Of a DNA stretch of 64,000 nucleotides, positions 1-9,909 are shown one piece after another. Both the position numbers and the translations under genes were made by a program. Positions within the stretch are counted from its first letter, which is position 1. Each line of letters starts with the position of its first letter. Source of the stretch: CBDCYS01 sp965224215 (lineage in GTDB: Bacteria > Acidobacteriota > Terriglobia > Bryobacterales > UBA6623); assembly GCA_965224215.1 (NCBI GenBank), contig CBDCYS010000021.1, positions 124,001 to 188,000 on the forward strand, written 5' to 3'. The notes below the pieces were generated by a model. It saw only the letters and a program-made list of their open reading frames with translations. It did not search any database and was not told the DNA's origin.

Positions 1-1
1 G

Positions 2-1165
2 TCCGGCGCGGTTGTCAGCGGTGTGATGTTGGCGCGTGGGGTTGCCATGATCACAGCGGGCCCGGTGGCCGGGGTCATTCTGGACCGGCTGGACCGCCAG
101 CACGTTCTCATTGCGAGCACGGTTGCCAGGGCCGCCGTCGCGGGATGCTTTGTCTTCACGGTTGACCGTGAGGACCTGACGCTGATCTACGTGCTCAGCG
201 GCTTGCTGATGTTTGTCTCCCCTTTTTTCAACAGTGGTCGGACAGCGATCTTGCCGGTTATCGCCAGCCCTGAAGAGCTCCATACCGCGAACGCCTTGAC
301 GCAAACAACGCGCTACGCGACGGTGACGGTCGGCATGATGCTCGGCGGTCTGAGCACAGCGGCGCTGGGGTACGAGGCTGCGTTCCTGCTCAACGCGGCT
401 TCGCTGCTGTTTTCCGCATGGATGATTTCATGGCTTCGGCTTACGAAAGGCAGCTTTCGTGCGGAAAGGAAAGCGCTGACGGAGGCTGATGTCGCGCGGC
501 CCTGGCACGACTACAAGGAAGGCCTGCGCTACATCAAATCAGTGCCGCTGATGCTGGCGATTTGCTTGATTCACGTCGGCTGGGCCACGGGCGGTGGGGC
601 GGCGCAGATCCTCTTCAGCTTGTTTGGGGAAATAGTGTTTGAGCGCGGCGCCGCCGGTATCGGCATGATATGGGGCTTTGGGGGTGTGGGGCTGGTGATC
701 GGGGGCTCGCTGGCACACCGAATCGGGCCTAAGCTGGGGTTTGAAAACTACAAGAAACTGCTGATCGTGGCCTTCGCGATCCATGGGAGCTCCTACATAC
801 TCTTTAGCCAAGCCCCCTATTTTTGGGTCGCTCTTATCTTCATAGTGGTATCGCGCGCGGCCTGGGGGGTGGCCACGGTCCTCAACTTGAACCAACTGCT
901 GATTCACGTCCCCGATAGTTTCCGGGGTCGTGTTTTCTCGACGATCGAGTCGCTCACTTGGGGCACGATGATGCTGTCGCTGGCGGTAGCCGGTTTTGCC
1001 TCGGACACCTACGGTCCGCGTGTGATTGGCGCTTGGGCCGGTGCGTTGAGCTCCCTAACGGCAGTGGGCTGGGGCTGGGCGCATTGGCGGGGCGCGCTGG
1101 TTGAGCCCGCGGTTGAGGGCATTGACCCGGATGATCTCGAGGTGGATCGGCTGCCGCGGGTTTAG
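2..1165 (+). CDS. MFS transporter, 5' end cut by window edge
   Basis: The reading frame is open to the left edge, so the start codon lies outside the window. About 388 residues are visible and form roughly 10 hydrophobic segments. An early GPVAGVILDRLDRQ stretch matches the loop 2-3 signature of the major facilitator superfamily, with the usual D-R pair. The overall pattern resembles the MFS_3/EntS-like exporter group, which moves small molecules out of the cell by proton antiport. The last residues after the final helix are hydrophilic (PDDLEVDRLPRV). The substrate cannot be read from the sequence. The downstream toxin-antitoxin pair is a separate unit. Confidence 0.85.
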   Translation, partial: SGAVVSGVMLARGVAMITAGPVAGVILDRLDRQHVLIASTVARAAVAGCFVFTVDREDLTLIYVLSGLLMFVSPFFNSGRTAILPVIASPEELHTANALTQTTRYATVTVGMMLGGLSTAALGYEAAFLLNAASLLFSAWMISWLRLTKGSFRAERKALTEADVARPWHDYKEGLRYIKSVPLMLAICLIHVGWATGGGAAQILFSLFGEIVFERGAAGIGMIWGFGGVGLVIGGSLAHRIGPKLGFENYKKLLIVAFAIHGSSYILFSQAPYFWVALIFIVVSRAAWGVATVLNLNQLLIHVPDSFRGRVFSTIESLTWGTMMLSLAVAGFASDTYGPRVIGAWAGALSSLTAVGWGWAHWRGALVEPAVEGIDPDDLEVDRLPRV

Positions 1166-1304
1166 TTGCCGGGTAGTTGCCGGCGCGGAACATTACGTTG
1201 CGTGTTGCGATGACAAGTCGGCTACTCCCGTGGTTCAACGAGCCTTCATCCGGCGTCTCCGTTTTGGTGAAAATAGCGTGGAAACAGGTATGGTGAGGAG
1301 TCAG

Positions 1305-1535
1305 ATGGGAACGGAACTCAAGGCCTGCAAGGACTACCGCTGGATCGTCCGGGATCCACGCATGTTGGGCGGTGCGCTTTCGGTCCGGGGAACCCGCCTA
1401 TCCGTGAAGTTGATTCTTGAGTGCCTAGCGAACGGCATGACCCTGGACGATATCGACGAGGCCTATGATCATGGGTTCCCTCACGAAGCTCTTCCCGAAA
1501 TTTTTCGCGTAGCGGCAGAACGTGTGGCTGCTTGA
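1305..1535 (+). CDS. DUF433 family antitoxin
   Basis: A 76-residue protein of the DUF433 family (COG2442), a small winged-helix protein usually found as the antitoxin partner of a PIN-like toxin. The core MLGGALSVRGTRLSVKLI followed by a helix LANGMTLDDI is typical of the family. The start at 1305 is chosen because GAGGAG sits 5 bases upstream. An in-frame ATG at 1290 is possible but lacks such a site. The gene overlaps the next one by 14 bases, as expected for a co-translated toxin-antitoxin pair. The antitoxin probably represses its own promoter; no operator was identified. Confidence 0.8.
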   Translation: MGTELKACKDYRWIVRDPRMLGGALSVRGTRLSVKLILECLANGMTLDDIDEAYDHGFPHEALPEIFRVAAERVAA

Positions 1536-1863
1536 CGAAAATTTGGACGTGAATCTGCTGGCTTTTCTTCGAAGCCAGGAAATCGAGTGCGACAACGTAC
1601 GTGGCCGAGGCTGGCGCGGACTTCAAAACGGGCAGCTCGCGACAGCGGCCTGGGAAGCAGGGTTTCGATGCCGACTCACTAAGGACGCGGACTTTCCCGC
1701 AGCCGCCGATGGCGTCTTTGAAAGGTACCCTGAATTCGCAATCGTAGTTGTCAATCTTCCCCAGAAAGTATCGCCGAGTTACGTTTCCGATTTTTCCCAG
1801 GCGTGGGCGCGGGCAACAATATCCCCTTGCTCGGGGAAGGTTATCATCTGGCCGCGCGAGTAG
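1522..1863 (+). CDS. DUF5615 PIN-like toxin
   Basis: A 113-residue protein that begins with GTG inside the end of the DUF433 gene. The N-terminal WLLDENLDVNL motif and the middle LTKDADFP motif carry the acidic residues typical of the DUF5615 PIN-like domain, a presumed RNase toxin. These acids probably bind the catalytic metal. Order (antitoxin first), overlap and length all fit the DUF433/DUF5615 type of toxin-antitoxin module. The target RNA is unknown. The last 15 residues (SPCSGKVIIWPRE) are less conserved in style and may have drifted. Confidence 0.78.
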   Translation: MWLLDENLDVNLLAFLRSQEIECDNVRGRGWRGLQNGQLATAAWEAGFRCRLTKDADFPAAADGVFERYPEFAIVVVNLPQKVSPSYVSDFSQAWARATISPCSGKVIIWPRE

Positions 1864-1998
1864 CGCCGCCGCAGTGGCGCTTTGACCGTCCCGCAGCATC
1901 TTTCCCTAATCAGAATAGCGATCAGCAACTCGATGTATCTAGACGCTCCGTGGGAAGAGTTCCAGCGTGCCCGCCGTCGGCCGCCCCTTTTGTGGTAA

Positions 1999-2982
1999 AT
2001 GTGTTGCATGCTTGCACGCCGGTCGCTACTGCTTGCCACGGTTTTCGCTGCGCTGATATCCGGGTCTTCTTGCCGGCGCGAGAGCACCAAAACGGTCATC
2101 GGTGTCGTCCCCAAGGGGACCAACCACATCTTTTGGCAAACCGTTCACGCCGGTGCGTTGGCGGCGGCGGATGAGTTCGACGTCGAGATCATTTGGAACG
2201 CCCCGCAACTCGAGGTGGACACATCTCGGCAGATCGCCATTGTAGAAAACTTGATCGCCAGGCGTGTCGATGGGATCGTGCTCGCTCCTGTCGAGGAAGA
2301 CGCGCTGGTCGGAGTTGTGGAACGGGCCGTCAGCGAAGGCATCCCTGTTGCGATCTTTGACTCCGGGATCAAGACGGATAAGATCATTTCCTATGTCGCC
2401 ACCAACAACTACGACGCCGGCGTGATGGCCGCCCGCCGTATGGGAAAGATCCTCGAAGGAAAGGGCAAGATCGGCGTAATCGGTTTCATGCCGGGAAGCG
2501 CGTCGACGATGGACCGCGAGGCTGGTTTCAATGACACAATCGCGAAAGAATATCCTCTGATCCAGAACCTGGGGGTGCGTTTCCCGATGGCGGACCGCGC
2601 CCGCGCCTTGGCCGAAGCCGAGAACATGATGACGGCCAACCCGGACCTGGCAGGCTTGTTTGCTGACAATGAATCGAGCACTGACGGCACGGTCCGCGCG
2701 GTCAAACAGAGGGGGGCCGTGGGGAAGGTCAAGATCGTGGGGTTCGATGCGTCGAAGGAGCTAGTGGACGAACTCAAGGCCGGCTCGATCGATTCGATCG
2801 TGATCCAGGACCCCTTCAAGATGGGCTTCGAAAGCACCAAAGCGGTGGTGCTTCATCTACGCGGAGAGGAGCCGACGCGCGAGATCGACTCCGGCTCGTA
2901 TCTGGTGTTGCAGGAGAACGTCGACACTCCTGCTATGCGCGAGCGGCTTTTTCCTGATATCGCAAAATGGCTGCGGCGGTGA
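1999..2982 (+). CDS. Sugar ABC transporter substrate-binding lipoprotein
   Basis: A 327-residue exported binding protein of the Peripla_BP_4 (ribose/galactose-type) fold. It starts with a hydrophobic signal ending in GSSC, a likely lipobox, so it should be anchored in a membrane. Two Rossmann-like lobes are visible: VIGVVPKGTNHIFWQ at the start and VKIVGFDASKELVDEL near residue 250. The family feeds sugars or polyols to ABC importers. No permease or ATPase gene lies next to it, so it is either an orphan or works with a distant transporter. An ATG at 2008 is an equally possible start. The ligand is unknown; the inositol genes at 57.7-60.6 kb make a polyol plausible, but this is only a guess. 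Confidence 0.85.
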   Translation: MCCMLARRSLLLATVFAALISGSSCRRESTKTVIGVVPKGTNHIFWQTVHAGALAAADEFDVEIIWNAPQLEVDTSRQIAIVENLIARRVDGIVLAPVEEDALVGVVERAVSEGIPVAIFDSGIKTDKIISYVATNNYDAGVMAARRMGKILEGKGKIGVIGFMPGSASTMDREAGFNDTIAKEYPLIQNLGVRFPMADRARALAEAENMMTANPDLAGLFADNESSTDGTVRAVKQRGAVGKVKIVGFDASKELVDELKAGSIDSIVIQDPFKMGFESTKAVVLHLRGEEPTREIDSGSYLVLQENVDTPAMRERLFPDIAKWLRR

Positions 2983-3161
2983 CTAGCACCGGAACTCGCG
3001 ACGCTGCCTGGCCAATTTGATTACGGAAGGTATCGCCTCGGTTGATGCTCAGCCGTTGCCGGATATACAGCTCGAGCTGGCCCGCATTTCTCACCGTCTG
3101 GCGGCCGAATTCACGCGGTAGGCCCGCCACGCGGTGGGAGGAGCGGGCTAGGACGTCCGCG

Positions 3162-5562
3162 CTAGGTCAGCACTGACTCGACGGCCTCGACGATCGCAGA
3201 CGTTGAGATGCCGTAGTGCTGATAGAGTTCCTCGCGGCTGCCTGTCTGGCCGAACTCGTCGACTCCCAGGGAAACAGTCCTCGTGCCGAACACGGATCCA
3301 AGGAAAGAGAGCCCGTGGGAATGGCCGTCCATAACGGTAACGATCGGGCACTTGCGTTCAGCGTCGGGAATCAGGTGTTCGAGCAGGGGCGTGGAACGAA
3401 TTCCTGGGCTCTTGGCGCGGAGACGAGTGGCCTGTCTCCAGCCGCGATAGAGCAGGGCTGGTCATGTTCACAACGTTTGCCAATATGCCGCGGCGAGCCA
3501 GCTCCTGGCTCGCTTCCAAAGCTACCGGCACCATCACGCCGCAAGCGAAGATATTGGCGACGTTCCCGCCCGGCCTGTATTTTGGGTGACCCGCGTGGTC
3601 AACAAGCCGGTAGCCGCCGCGCAGAACGCTTCGTCTGAGCTGCTCTGTTTCGGCCCCGGATGCGGTGGGAAACAGAGCTTGGTCAACAGGAACCGTGGAT
3701 AGCCTCAGATAGACGGACGTTCCGTGCTTGCGGTCGAGGAGATTGCGGAGGCTTGCCAGCAAGATCCACTCCAACTCTTGTCCGAAGCAGGGCTCGTAGT
3801 AGACCAGATGCGGAAGCTCCGTGCCAATCGAGGGCGTGATAACCGATTGATGAGCTCCACCCTCGCGGCTCAGGCTGATTCCTGACGGCGAGCCCACAAA
3901 GATGAATTTCGACTTGCAGTAGAGCCCGTAGTTCAAAGCATCCAGGCCGCGGGAGATAAAAGTGTCGTAAATGGTGCCGATCGGGAGAAGAGTTTCACCG
4001 AAGAACTCCGCGGACAGCCCCAACGCGGTTAGCAGGAGGAAAAAGTTGTTCTCCGAAATGCCCAGCTCGATATGCGCACCCTTTGGGGACTGCTGCCAAT
4101 CGAGCAATTGTGGGATATGGGCCTCTTTGAAGTAGTTGATCCGAGCTTGGGAACTGTAGACGCCCATCTTGTTGATCCAACCACCCAGGTTCGTCGAGCT
4201 GGCCACATCGGGTGAGGTTGTTACAATCCGGTGGGCGATCTGGGGCTCTCTGGAGAGCGAAGTGAGCAGGGAGCCCAGAACCTGTTGGGTCGAGCGCTTG
4301 CCCTTGTGAGTGGTGCTGAGCGTCTTGGGAATTTCGGAAGCCTCTGGCATCGAGGGGGCGTGCTGCTTTCTGTCGCTCGCAAACCCGGATTTGAAGGCAT
4401 CGATGTAAGTGGCCTCCTCGCTTCCCGGGGCAAAACTGTCGAACTCCCCTCCTTGCGGCACTCCGAGCTTGGTTCGTAACTCGCCCATTTGCCCGGTGGT
4501 CAAGAGCTTGGAGTGGTTGAGCGGATCACCTGCAATCGGCAGACCCCAACCCTTGATTGTGTAGGCGATAATCACGACGGGCCGGTCACGGATTTGGTCG
4601 GCGCGCTGGTACGCATCGAGGATCATGCCGAGGTCGTGACCGCCGAGGTCCGCTAGCAGGTCCCGGATTTCTCCCGCGGGACAGTCCTCAAGCAGTCGGA
4701 GCAACCCTTGATCGGGCGACCCATTCGACTGGGCCAGATGCTCGCGGATCGAGTTACCGTCGCTGATGCGGAGCAAGCTCTGGTACTCGTCGTTCGTCAT
4801 CAAGTCGATGCGTTCTCGACGGCGTTCACCTCCGGGACGTTCAAAGTAGGATTGGAGCCGGTGGCCGTACTTGACCTCGATGACCTCCCAGTCGTGGACG
4901 TGGAACATTTCCTCGATCTTCTGAGCCTTCCCGCTCGGCACGACGCGGTCGAGGCTCTGCCGGTTGAGATCGATGATCCAGATAACTTGATCGAGGGCGC
5001 GAAGATTGTCCTCGCCCAAGGCTTCCCATACGTTGCCCTCGTCCAACTCGGCATCGCCAATCAAAGCGATGAAGCGATGGGCGTCTTGGACGCCGAAATG
5101 GTCCTTGACGTAGCGGGCCGTCAGTGCGGCGAAGTTCGGGGCTACCGCGCCGAGGCCGACTGACCCGGTCGAGAAGTCCACCGGGTCGACGTCCTTGGAG
5201 CGGCTGGGGTATGCCTGGAGACCCCCGTAAGCACGAAGTTGCGTAAGCTTCTCGGCCGGCAGCTTGCCAAGCAGGAACTGAATGGCGTGGAATACGGGCG
5301 ATGCATGCGGTTTGACCGCCACAAAGTCGCCGCGCCGCCACTCGTGGAAGTAGAGCGCTGTCATCAAGCTGACGATCGAAGCCGAGCTGGCCTGATGGCC
5401 TCCGACCTTGAGATCGTCGGCGTTTTGACGAACGTTATTGGCGTAGTGGACGATCTGCGTGCTGAGCCACAGTACGCGGTCCTGAATGCTCTCCAGCGTC
5501 TTGAGATCACGCTGGGACGACCGGGCTAGCTCGTTGGTCGGCGTTTGGGAGTTTGCGGCCAT
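3162..5562 (-). pseudogene. Pyruvate dehydrogenase E1-like transketolase, frameshifted
   Basis: A large thiamine-diphosphate enzyme (about 800 residues if repaired) of the AceE-like transketolase group, which decarboxylates a 2-oxo acid. The ThDP site is seen as GDAELDEGNVWEAL followed by VIWIIDLNRQSLDRV, and the substrate side as GHQASSASIVSLM. The start is set at the ATG at 5562 (MAANSQTP), because the 18 residues upstream are translated from an 85-bp intergenic repeat. The frame breaks near 3448-3458: the residues after NMTS lose homology, while the next frame continues YRGWRQATRLRAKS through FGQTGSREELYQHYG to a stop at 3162-3164. One extra base or two lost bases would explain this. It is either a real pseudogene or a sequencing error. 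Confidence 0.8.
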
Positions 5563-5573
5563 CGGGCTCAAAC

Positions 5574-5658
5574 CTGCTGTCGTTGCGGTGTCCCGGAATC
5601 GCCGCCATCGCGGCACCGCCCAGCAGCCATGCTACCAGCCCGGCTGGGGCGGGTCAAT
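5574..5658. repeat. 85-bp intergenic repeat, copy 1
   Basis: An 85-bp segment nearly identical to 8288-8372 (four mismatches seen by eye). It contains GCGGTG near its left end and CACCGC about 25 bases later, which can form a short stem. Both copies have the same orientation and both sit immediately upstream of a minus-strand gene (starts at 5562 and 8266). It may be a dispersed intergenic repeat or a shared leader. Confidence 0.8.
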
Positions 5659-5674
5659 GCGCGCACGACCGAGA

Positions 5675-6409
5675 TTACGGCCGCAGAGGGGCTAGAGGGA
5701 TGACGAATACCAATGAGAACGACCAGCCGCTAGCGTTGTCCAGGAAGAGCTCGTTGCCGATCCGGTCACCGGCTCGTGGCAAGCCGGTAGCCACGTAGTC
5801 GATCGATCCCTCCAGCTCAATGTTGCGCAGCCAGTTGCCGTTGGGAAGCCAGTTGAAGATGTTGACGGCCGTGTCAAGTTCAAAGTTCAGCTTGTGAGTA
5901 TATGCGCTGGTATCTAGTGGCCGTTCGGCGGGGCTGATCTTGTCCACGATATCGAAGTGACTCCCCACCCAGCCACCGGTGTCTTCGGGGCGAAGCCACT
6001 CCAGGTTCAGCTCGATCTCCACCTCGGGAGAATTGTCTCGGATCGAATCCCTGCCGATTCCTTACGCCGTCATTCCAGTGAAAGGGTTCTCCGATCCGGA
6101 AGCGAAGGGGATGAAGATTGTCTCGAGCGAAAAGCCGACTCTCGGAATCTCCGTTGGGATATCCAGTGCCACAATGGCTTCGAATACACCCTCGCGCTCC
6201 CCCCGCGTGATGCCGACCTGCTCATCACCTTCCAACTCGGCGACTCGGTGCCGGCTGAAGAGGTTTTCCACTGTAAAAGTCGGCTCGATCTTCAGCTCGG
6301 GCCGGCAAAGAAAGGAGCACTTGCCGTCGTCTTGAGCCGGCAGCGGTGTATTCCAACAGCAACCCAACGCGAGGATCATCGCCGTCCGGCTGATGAGAGG
6401 TGTTTGCAA
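5675..6409 (-). pseudogene. Secreted beta-rich protein with in-frame TAA
   Basis: I do not recognise this family. The gene begins with a signal peptide (MQTPLISRTAMILALGCC, then PLPAQDD) and continues in alternating hydrophobic/polar segments that suggest beta strands, perhaps an outer-membrane or porin-like protein. At 6062-6064 the frame has a TAA, but the same frame stays open afterwards (GIGRDSIRDNSPEVE and on to 5675) with similar composition. The whole would be 244 residues plus the internal stop. It lies 98 bases downstream of the octaheme cytochrome gene on the same strand, so it may have been part of a respiratory operon. Confidence 0.6.
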
Positions 6410-6507
6410 GGATTCTCCCTAAACCCGCATTTCTCGCCACCTGACTGGCGAAGCACGCGACAGGCCCGCCCCTGAAAAACCATCGACGACGGGCTCCTTC
6501 ACACTGA

Positions 6508-8266
6508 CTAATGGCCCACCCGCCACGGCGACACGTTTTTCCACTTCAGCAGTTCCGAGGTAGCCCATTCGTTGCCACGGTCCGCGTGGCAGGAGGTGCA
6601 CGGGTTCGGGACCTTATAATCCTCGGTCATCATGGGAGTCACGAAGCGGAACGTGTGGCTGCGGACGTTCACGTCCCCTACAGTTTTCGCAATCTTCGGC
6701 ATGTGGCAGGCGACGCACTGACTGCCCGTGCTCCCCACGGCATGATGCGTGTGTTCCTCGATGGTTCCGCGCGGTCCGGAGGGCGATTCCGGTCCATGGC
6801 ACGTCAGGCAGAGGGCGTTACCCGGCTTGATGGTGTCTGCATTGTGCTCGGTTCCACCTGAATTATGCACTGCGGCGTGGACCTGAGGAGGGCTGAGCCG
6901 CAAGAGACCATTTGGGACCCCCGAAAACATGGGGTAAAAAGGTAGGCTGGCAAAGATCCCAGCTTCGCCAGCCAACCCCAAGGAGGTCACCCACATGGTT
7001 ACCAGACGAAAACAGCATAGCTCCCAAAGGCCCGTCCAACAAGGCCCAGCCGTGACGGCCTCGCGGCCCAATAAAATCGGGGCTTCGACGCCTTACCACT
7101 TCCGCGGCAGGAAGCCGACTCCCTACGGCGGCTTGCTGCCGGTGGTCGGGAGGGCGCTGATCTGAGAGCCTGGCTATGCGCTATGCATAAACTTTTATGC
7201 ACTAGCCGTAACGCACTGGAAACACGTCACTTCCGAGCGAGGTTTTGACGACGCGGATTCTGGGTGGGAAGGGAAACCGGACACGGAGAAGCCAAAAGGC
7301 CAGTTGCCGAGCTACCACCTCACGACGACCGCCAACCCGCTACGAACGCAGCCACACTCGCAAAGTGAATCTGTGCATAATTCAGGTTCCATGAACGTCG
7401 TGGCAAGACCAACAGCGCACGCCCTTTGTGTACATCACGCTGGTCACATAGTCGTTGCCCTGCATGCGGTTCTTATGGGCCGAGCCTTCGGGCCAGTGAG
7501 TGAAGGTTTCCTCGCCGAGGCGATGCTCCTCCAGCATCCAGTTGTCGCTTAAGCGGTCGCCCGGCTCGTAGCCAACAGGCCAGTCGTAATACACGCCCTT
7601 GAGCGGCTTCTCTAGCGGCTGACCCTGTGAGTGGCACTGGATGCAGACGTCAGTGGCGCGCACATAGTCAAGGTGAGCCGGATTGACGATGTTCGCCTTC
7701 GCGGGAGCACGAACATGCTCCCCGCCCGCCCCATGACATTTTTCACACCCCACGTTCCACTCGGTAACCTGCTTGGTCTCGATGTTGTAGTTCGTCGAAT
7801 GGCAGCCATCGCAAAGGGGACCCGTCGGACGCTGCATTTGTTCGGCAGGGTAGTGCTCTGCCCACCAGTCGGTTCCTGGTCGAACGTAATAACGCCGCCA
7901 CATCTTGTTCTCTACATCCCACTGGGCCGGAAACACGAACAAGTCGTCGCCGATCCTGGTGAAGTAACGTTGCTTCCACTTGTTGCCATACGTGAAAACG
8001 ATGTCCTCTTTCGCAAATGTCACTAAGGGATCGGGCTTCGAAAAATCTCCGAGAATCACGCCGGGGCGCTCTTTCACATCCACAAGGATGTTGGCCATGC
8101 GGGTGTCCTTCCAGCGATCGTAAATATTCTTATGGCACGGCCCGCACGCTTGCGATCCGACGAAGCTTAGATTGCGCTCAGCCGGATTCGTCTGGCCGCG
8201 AAGGCCAACCGAAACGCCAAGCACAAAGAGAAGGGAGGTGAGAAATGCGCAACGTTTCATCGACAC
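6508..8266 (-). pseudogene. Octaheme c-type cytochrome split by a 530-bp element
   Basis: When the element at 6857-7386 and one TSD copy are removed, the two halves join in frame (CHDVHGT then EHNADTIKPG) into a 407-residue exported protein. It has a signal peptide and eight CxxCH heme motifs in order: CGPCH, CDGCH, CEKCH, CIQCH, CWSCH, CLTCH, CVACH, CTSCH. Such periplasmic multiheme cytochromes pass electrons in respiration of nitrogen, sulfur or metals. The native redox partner is not evident. The 5' half (7392-8266) still encodes a signal peptide and five hemes. The 3' half lacks an export signal. The gene as it stands should not make the intact protein. Confidence 0.85.
6857..7386 (+). 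mobile_element. 530-bp non-autonomous IS1380-type element, copy A
   Basis: The ends are CCTGAATTATGCAC and GTGCATAATTCAGG, a perfect inverted repeat shared with the full element at 47141-48940. The insertion is flanked by a perfect 5-bp target duplication TTCCA (6852-6856 and 7387-7391). Inside is a short ORF (6995-7165) behind AAGGAGGT that encodes the first ~50 residues of the IS1380-type transposase and then stops (MVTRRKQHSSQRPV to VVGRALI). A stem GGCTGGC/GCCAGCC sits just before the ribosome site. A region with paired GCATAAA/TTTATGC follows the ORF. It cannot move itself and would need a transposase in trans. Confidence 0.92.
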
Positions 8267-8287
8267 CCTCCTAACGCGGACTCATCG

Positions 8288-8372
8288 CTGCTGTAGTTGC
8301 GGTGTCCCGGAATCGCCGCCATCGCGGCACCGCCCAGCAGCCATGCTACCAGCCCCGCTGTGGTGGGTCAAT
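8288..8372. repeat. 85-bp intergenic repeat, copy 2
   Basis: Partner of 5574-5658, about 95% identical, in the same orientation. It lies 22 bp upstream of the octaheme cytochrome start. After it, 8373-8520 holds no gene that I can support; it contains a short direct repeat of GCCGGCGCTC. Confidence 0.8.
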
Positions 8373-8607
8373 TTACGCGCCGATTTGCCCTGTCGCCGGC
8401 GCTCGCATCTTTCCTGCCGGCGCTCCCGCTGGAAAGCGATCTTGCCTATGGCCTTAGTCGCCAGGTCGTGGGCGCGGAGGTGCCGCCACCTCGACGCCCG
8501 GAAGCTAGGGTGCCGGCTCAACGATGATTGAGTAGCCGGTCACCACTGCCATGATCGGGGCGGTCAGCCCAGAGCGGGGCGTCCACAAAGCGGACCACAA
8601 AGCGGGG

Positions 8608-8637
8608 TTGCTACGGTTCCGGTAGACGAAATATAAT
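8608..8637 (+). promoter_or_regulatory. Sigma70-type promoter for the TIM-barrel gene
   Basis: TTGCTA at 8608-8613 and a perfect TATAAT at 8632-8637 are separated by 18 bases. Transcription would start about 8644, leaving a short leader with AGGAGG at 8651-8656 before the ATG at 8661. Confidence 0.6.
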
Positions 8638-8660
8638 ATGTGCGCGCAAAGGAGGCGTCC

Positions 8661-9716
8661 ATGTCTGTAGAAGTTACTGAGCGCGGGCCGAACAGGCGGG
8701 GGTTTATGTCTTCCGCTCTGGCATTGTCCGGTATGACGGCCGCTGCGAGTTTCGTAGAGCCATCCAAGGCGCGGGGCGCAGTTTCTCACCAGCCGCTCGA
8801 CCCCGTCAACCCAGACATTCTTTACGGGACCACGAGCTCGCTCTGGCGCGGGCACCACGACATCGTGTGGGGGGTCAAAAGAATCGCCGCCATGGGGCTC
8901 CAGGGCATCGAGCCCTACGCGAACACCATTGCGAAGTATCGGAAGAATCCGATGGAGCTCAAGAAGATTTTCGATGATGCGGGCATCACATTCATCGACG
9001 CGTCCAATGGCGAGCGCGGCCAGTCGACAAATTTCATCGATCCAGATCAGATCCCCAAAACCATCGCCGACCATGTGGCCTACGCCCGTGATTTGCTCCA
9101 GCCGATGGGCTGCGACCATTGGAAAGTCAATATGGGTCGGCGTCCGCCCGGCGGTCCGAGCGACGATCAACTCAAGAGACTCGCCGACACCCTCAACGAG
9201 ATCGGCAGGCAAACGATTGCCATGGGAATCAGACTGGCACCGCATCCTCATATCTGGGGACCTATGGAACGGGAAGAAGAGATTCGCCGGATCATGGATC
9301 TCACCGATCCCCAATATGTCTGGATGACGGTCGACACCGGACATATCGTCTTGGGCGGCGCAGATGCGGCGCAAATCATCGGTGATTATTTCCCGCGCGT
9401 CGCCGAAGTGCATCTCAAGGACACATACGCCAAATATCGCGGCAACACCTCCACGCCAACGCAGCAGGAACACGCCGTGGCGAGCGTCTATCACAATCTG
9501 GGCGGAGGCGGCGTCGACTTTTCGGCCGTCTTCAAGGTGCTGCGTGAGGGGCGCTTCAAGGGCTGGGTGATTTTAGACGTTAACCCCCCAAGGAAGGGCG
9601 ACGACGGCCTCGACGCCATCGGCGGAAACATGGAACTCGCCGTCGATGATTATATTGCGCACAACATCAACTATCTGCGCGTCGTTCTGGGTGTGAGGCT
9701 GCCGCCGTACGATTGA
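8661..9716 (+). CDS. Tat-exported sugar isomerase/epimerase-like TIM barrel
   Basis: A 351-residue protein with a twin-arginine signal (NRRGFMSSALALSGM) followed by an AP_endonuc_2/xylose isomerase-like TIM barrel. Metal-site style motifs are visible: APHPHIWGP, TVDTGHIVLGG and VAEVHLKDTYAKY, which supply His, Asp and His/Lys residues as in sugar-phosphate isomerases and inosose dehydratases. The ATG at 8661 is chosen over the ATG at 8640 because of the strong AGGAGG just upstream. The Tat signal means it folds in the cytoplasm with its metal and is then exported. The substrate is unknown. It has its own promoter and stands alone between divergent or convergent neighbours. Confidence 0.85.
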   Translation: MSVEVTERGPNRRGFMSSALALSGMTAAASFVEPSKARGAVSHQPLDPVNPDILYGTTSSLWRGHHDIVWGVKRIAAMGLQGIEPYANTIAKYRKNPMELKKIFDDAGITFIDASNGERGQSTNFIDPDQIPKTIADHVAYARDLLQPMGCDHWKVNMGRRPPGGPSDDQLKRLADTLNEIGRQTIAMGIRLAPHPHIWGPMEREEEIRRIMDLTDPQYVWMTVDTGHIVLGGADAAQIIGDYFPRVAEVHLKDTYAKYRGNTSTPTQQEHAVASVYHNLGGGGVDFSAVFKVLREGRFKGWVILDVNPPRKGDDGLDAIGGNMELAVDDYIAHNINYLRVVLGVRLPPYD

Positions 9717-9909
9717 TATAGAGGTTCCTTCTTCCGGCCGACTTGTGCAGGACCGAAATCCGTGCCCGGATTATTGGTGGGAAGGGGTTTTCCTATTAGG
9801 AATCCACTGACGAACCAGATGTAGTTTGTTTCGTTGAACTAAGTCCTGCTCACGGCCCGCGGAACTCGGTGAGCGAGTTTGGGACGTTTAGGCCTAATTG
9901 GGTATCGAT

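Noticed and set aside
4708..5163. 151-codon plus-strand frame within the PDH-like gene
   Set aside because: It is antisense to a conserved ThDP domain and has no independent signal.
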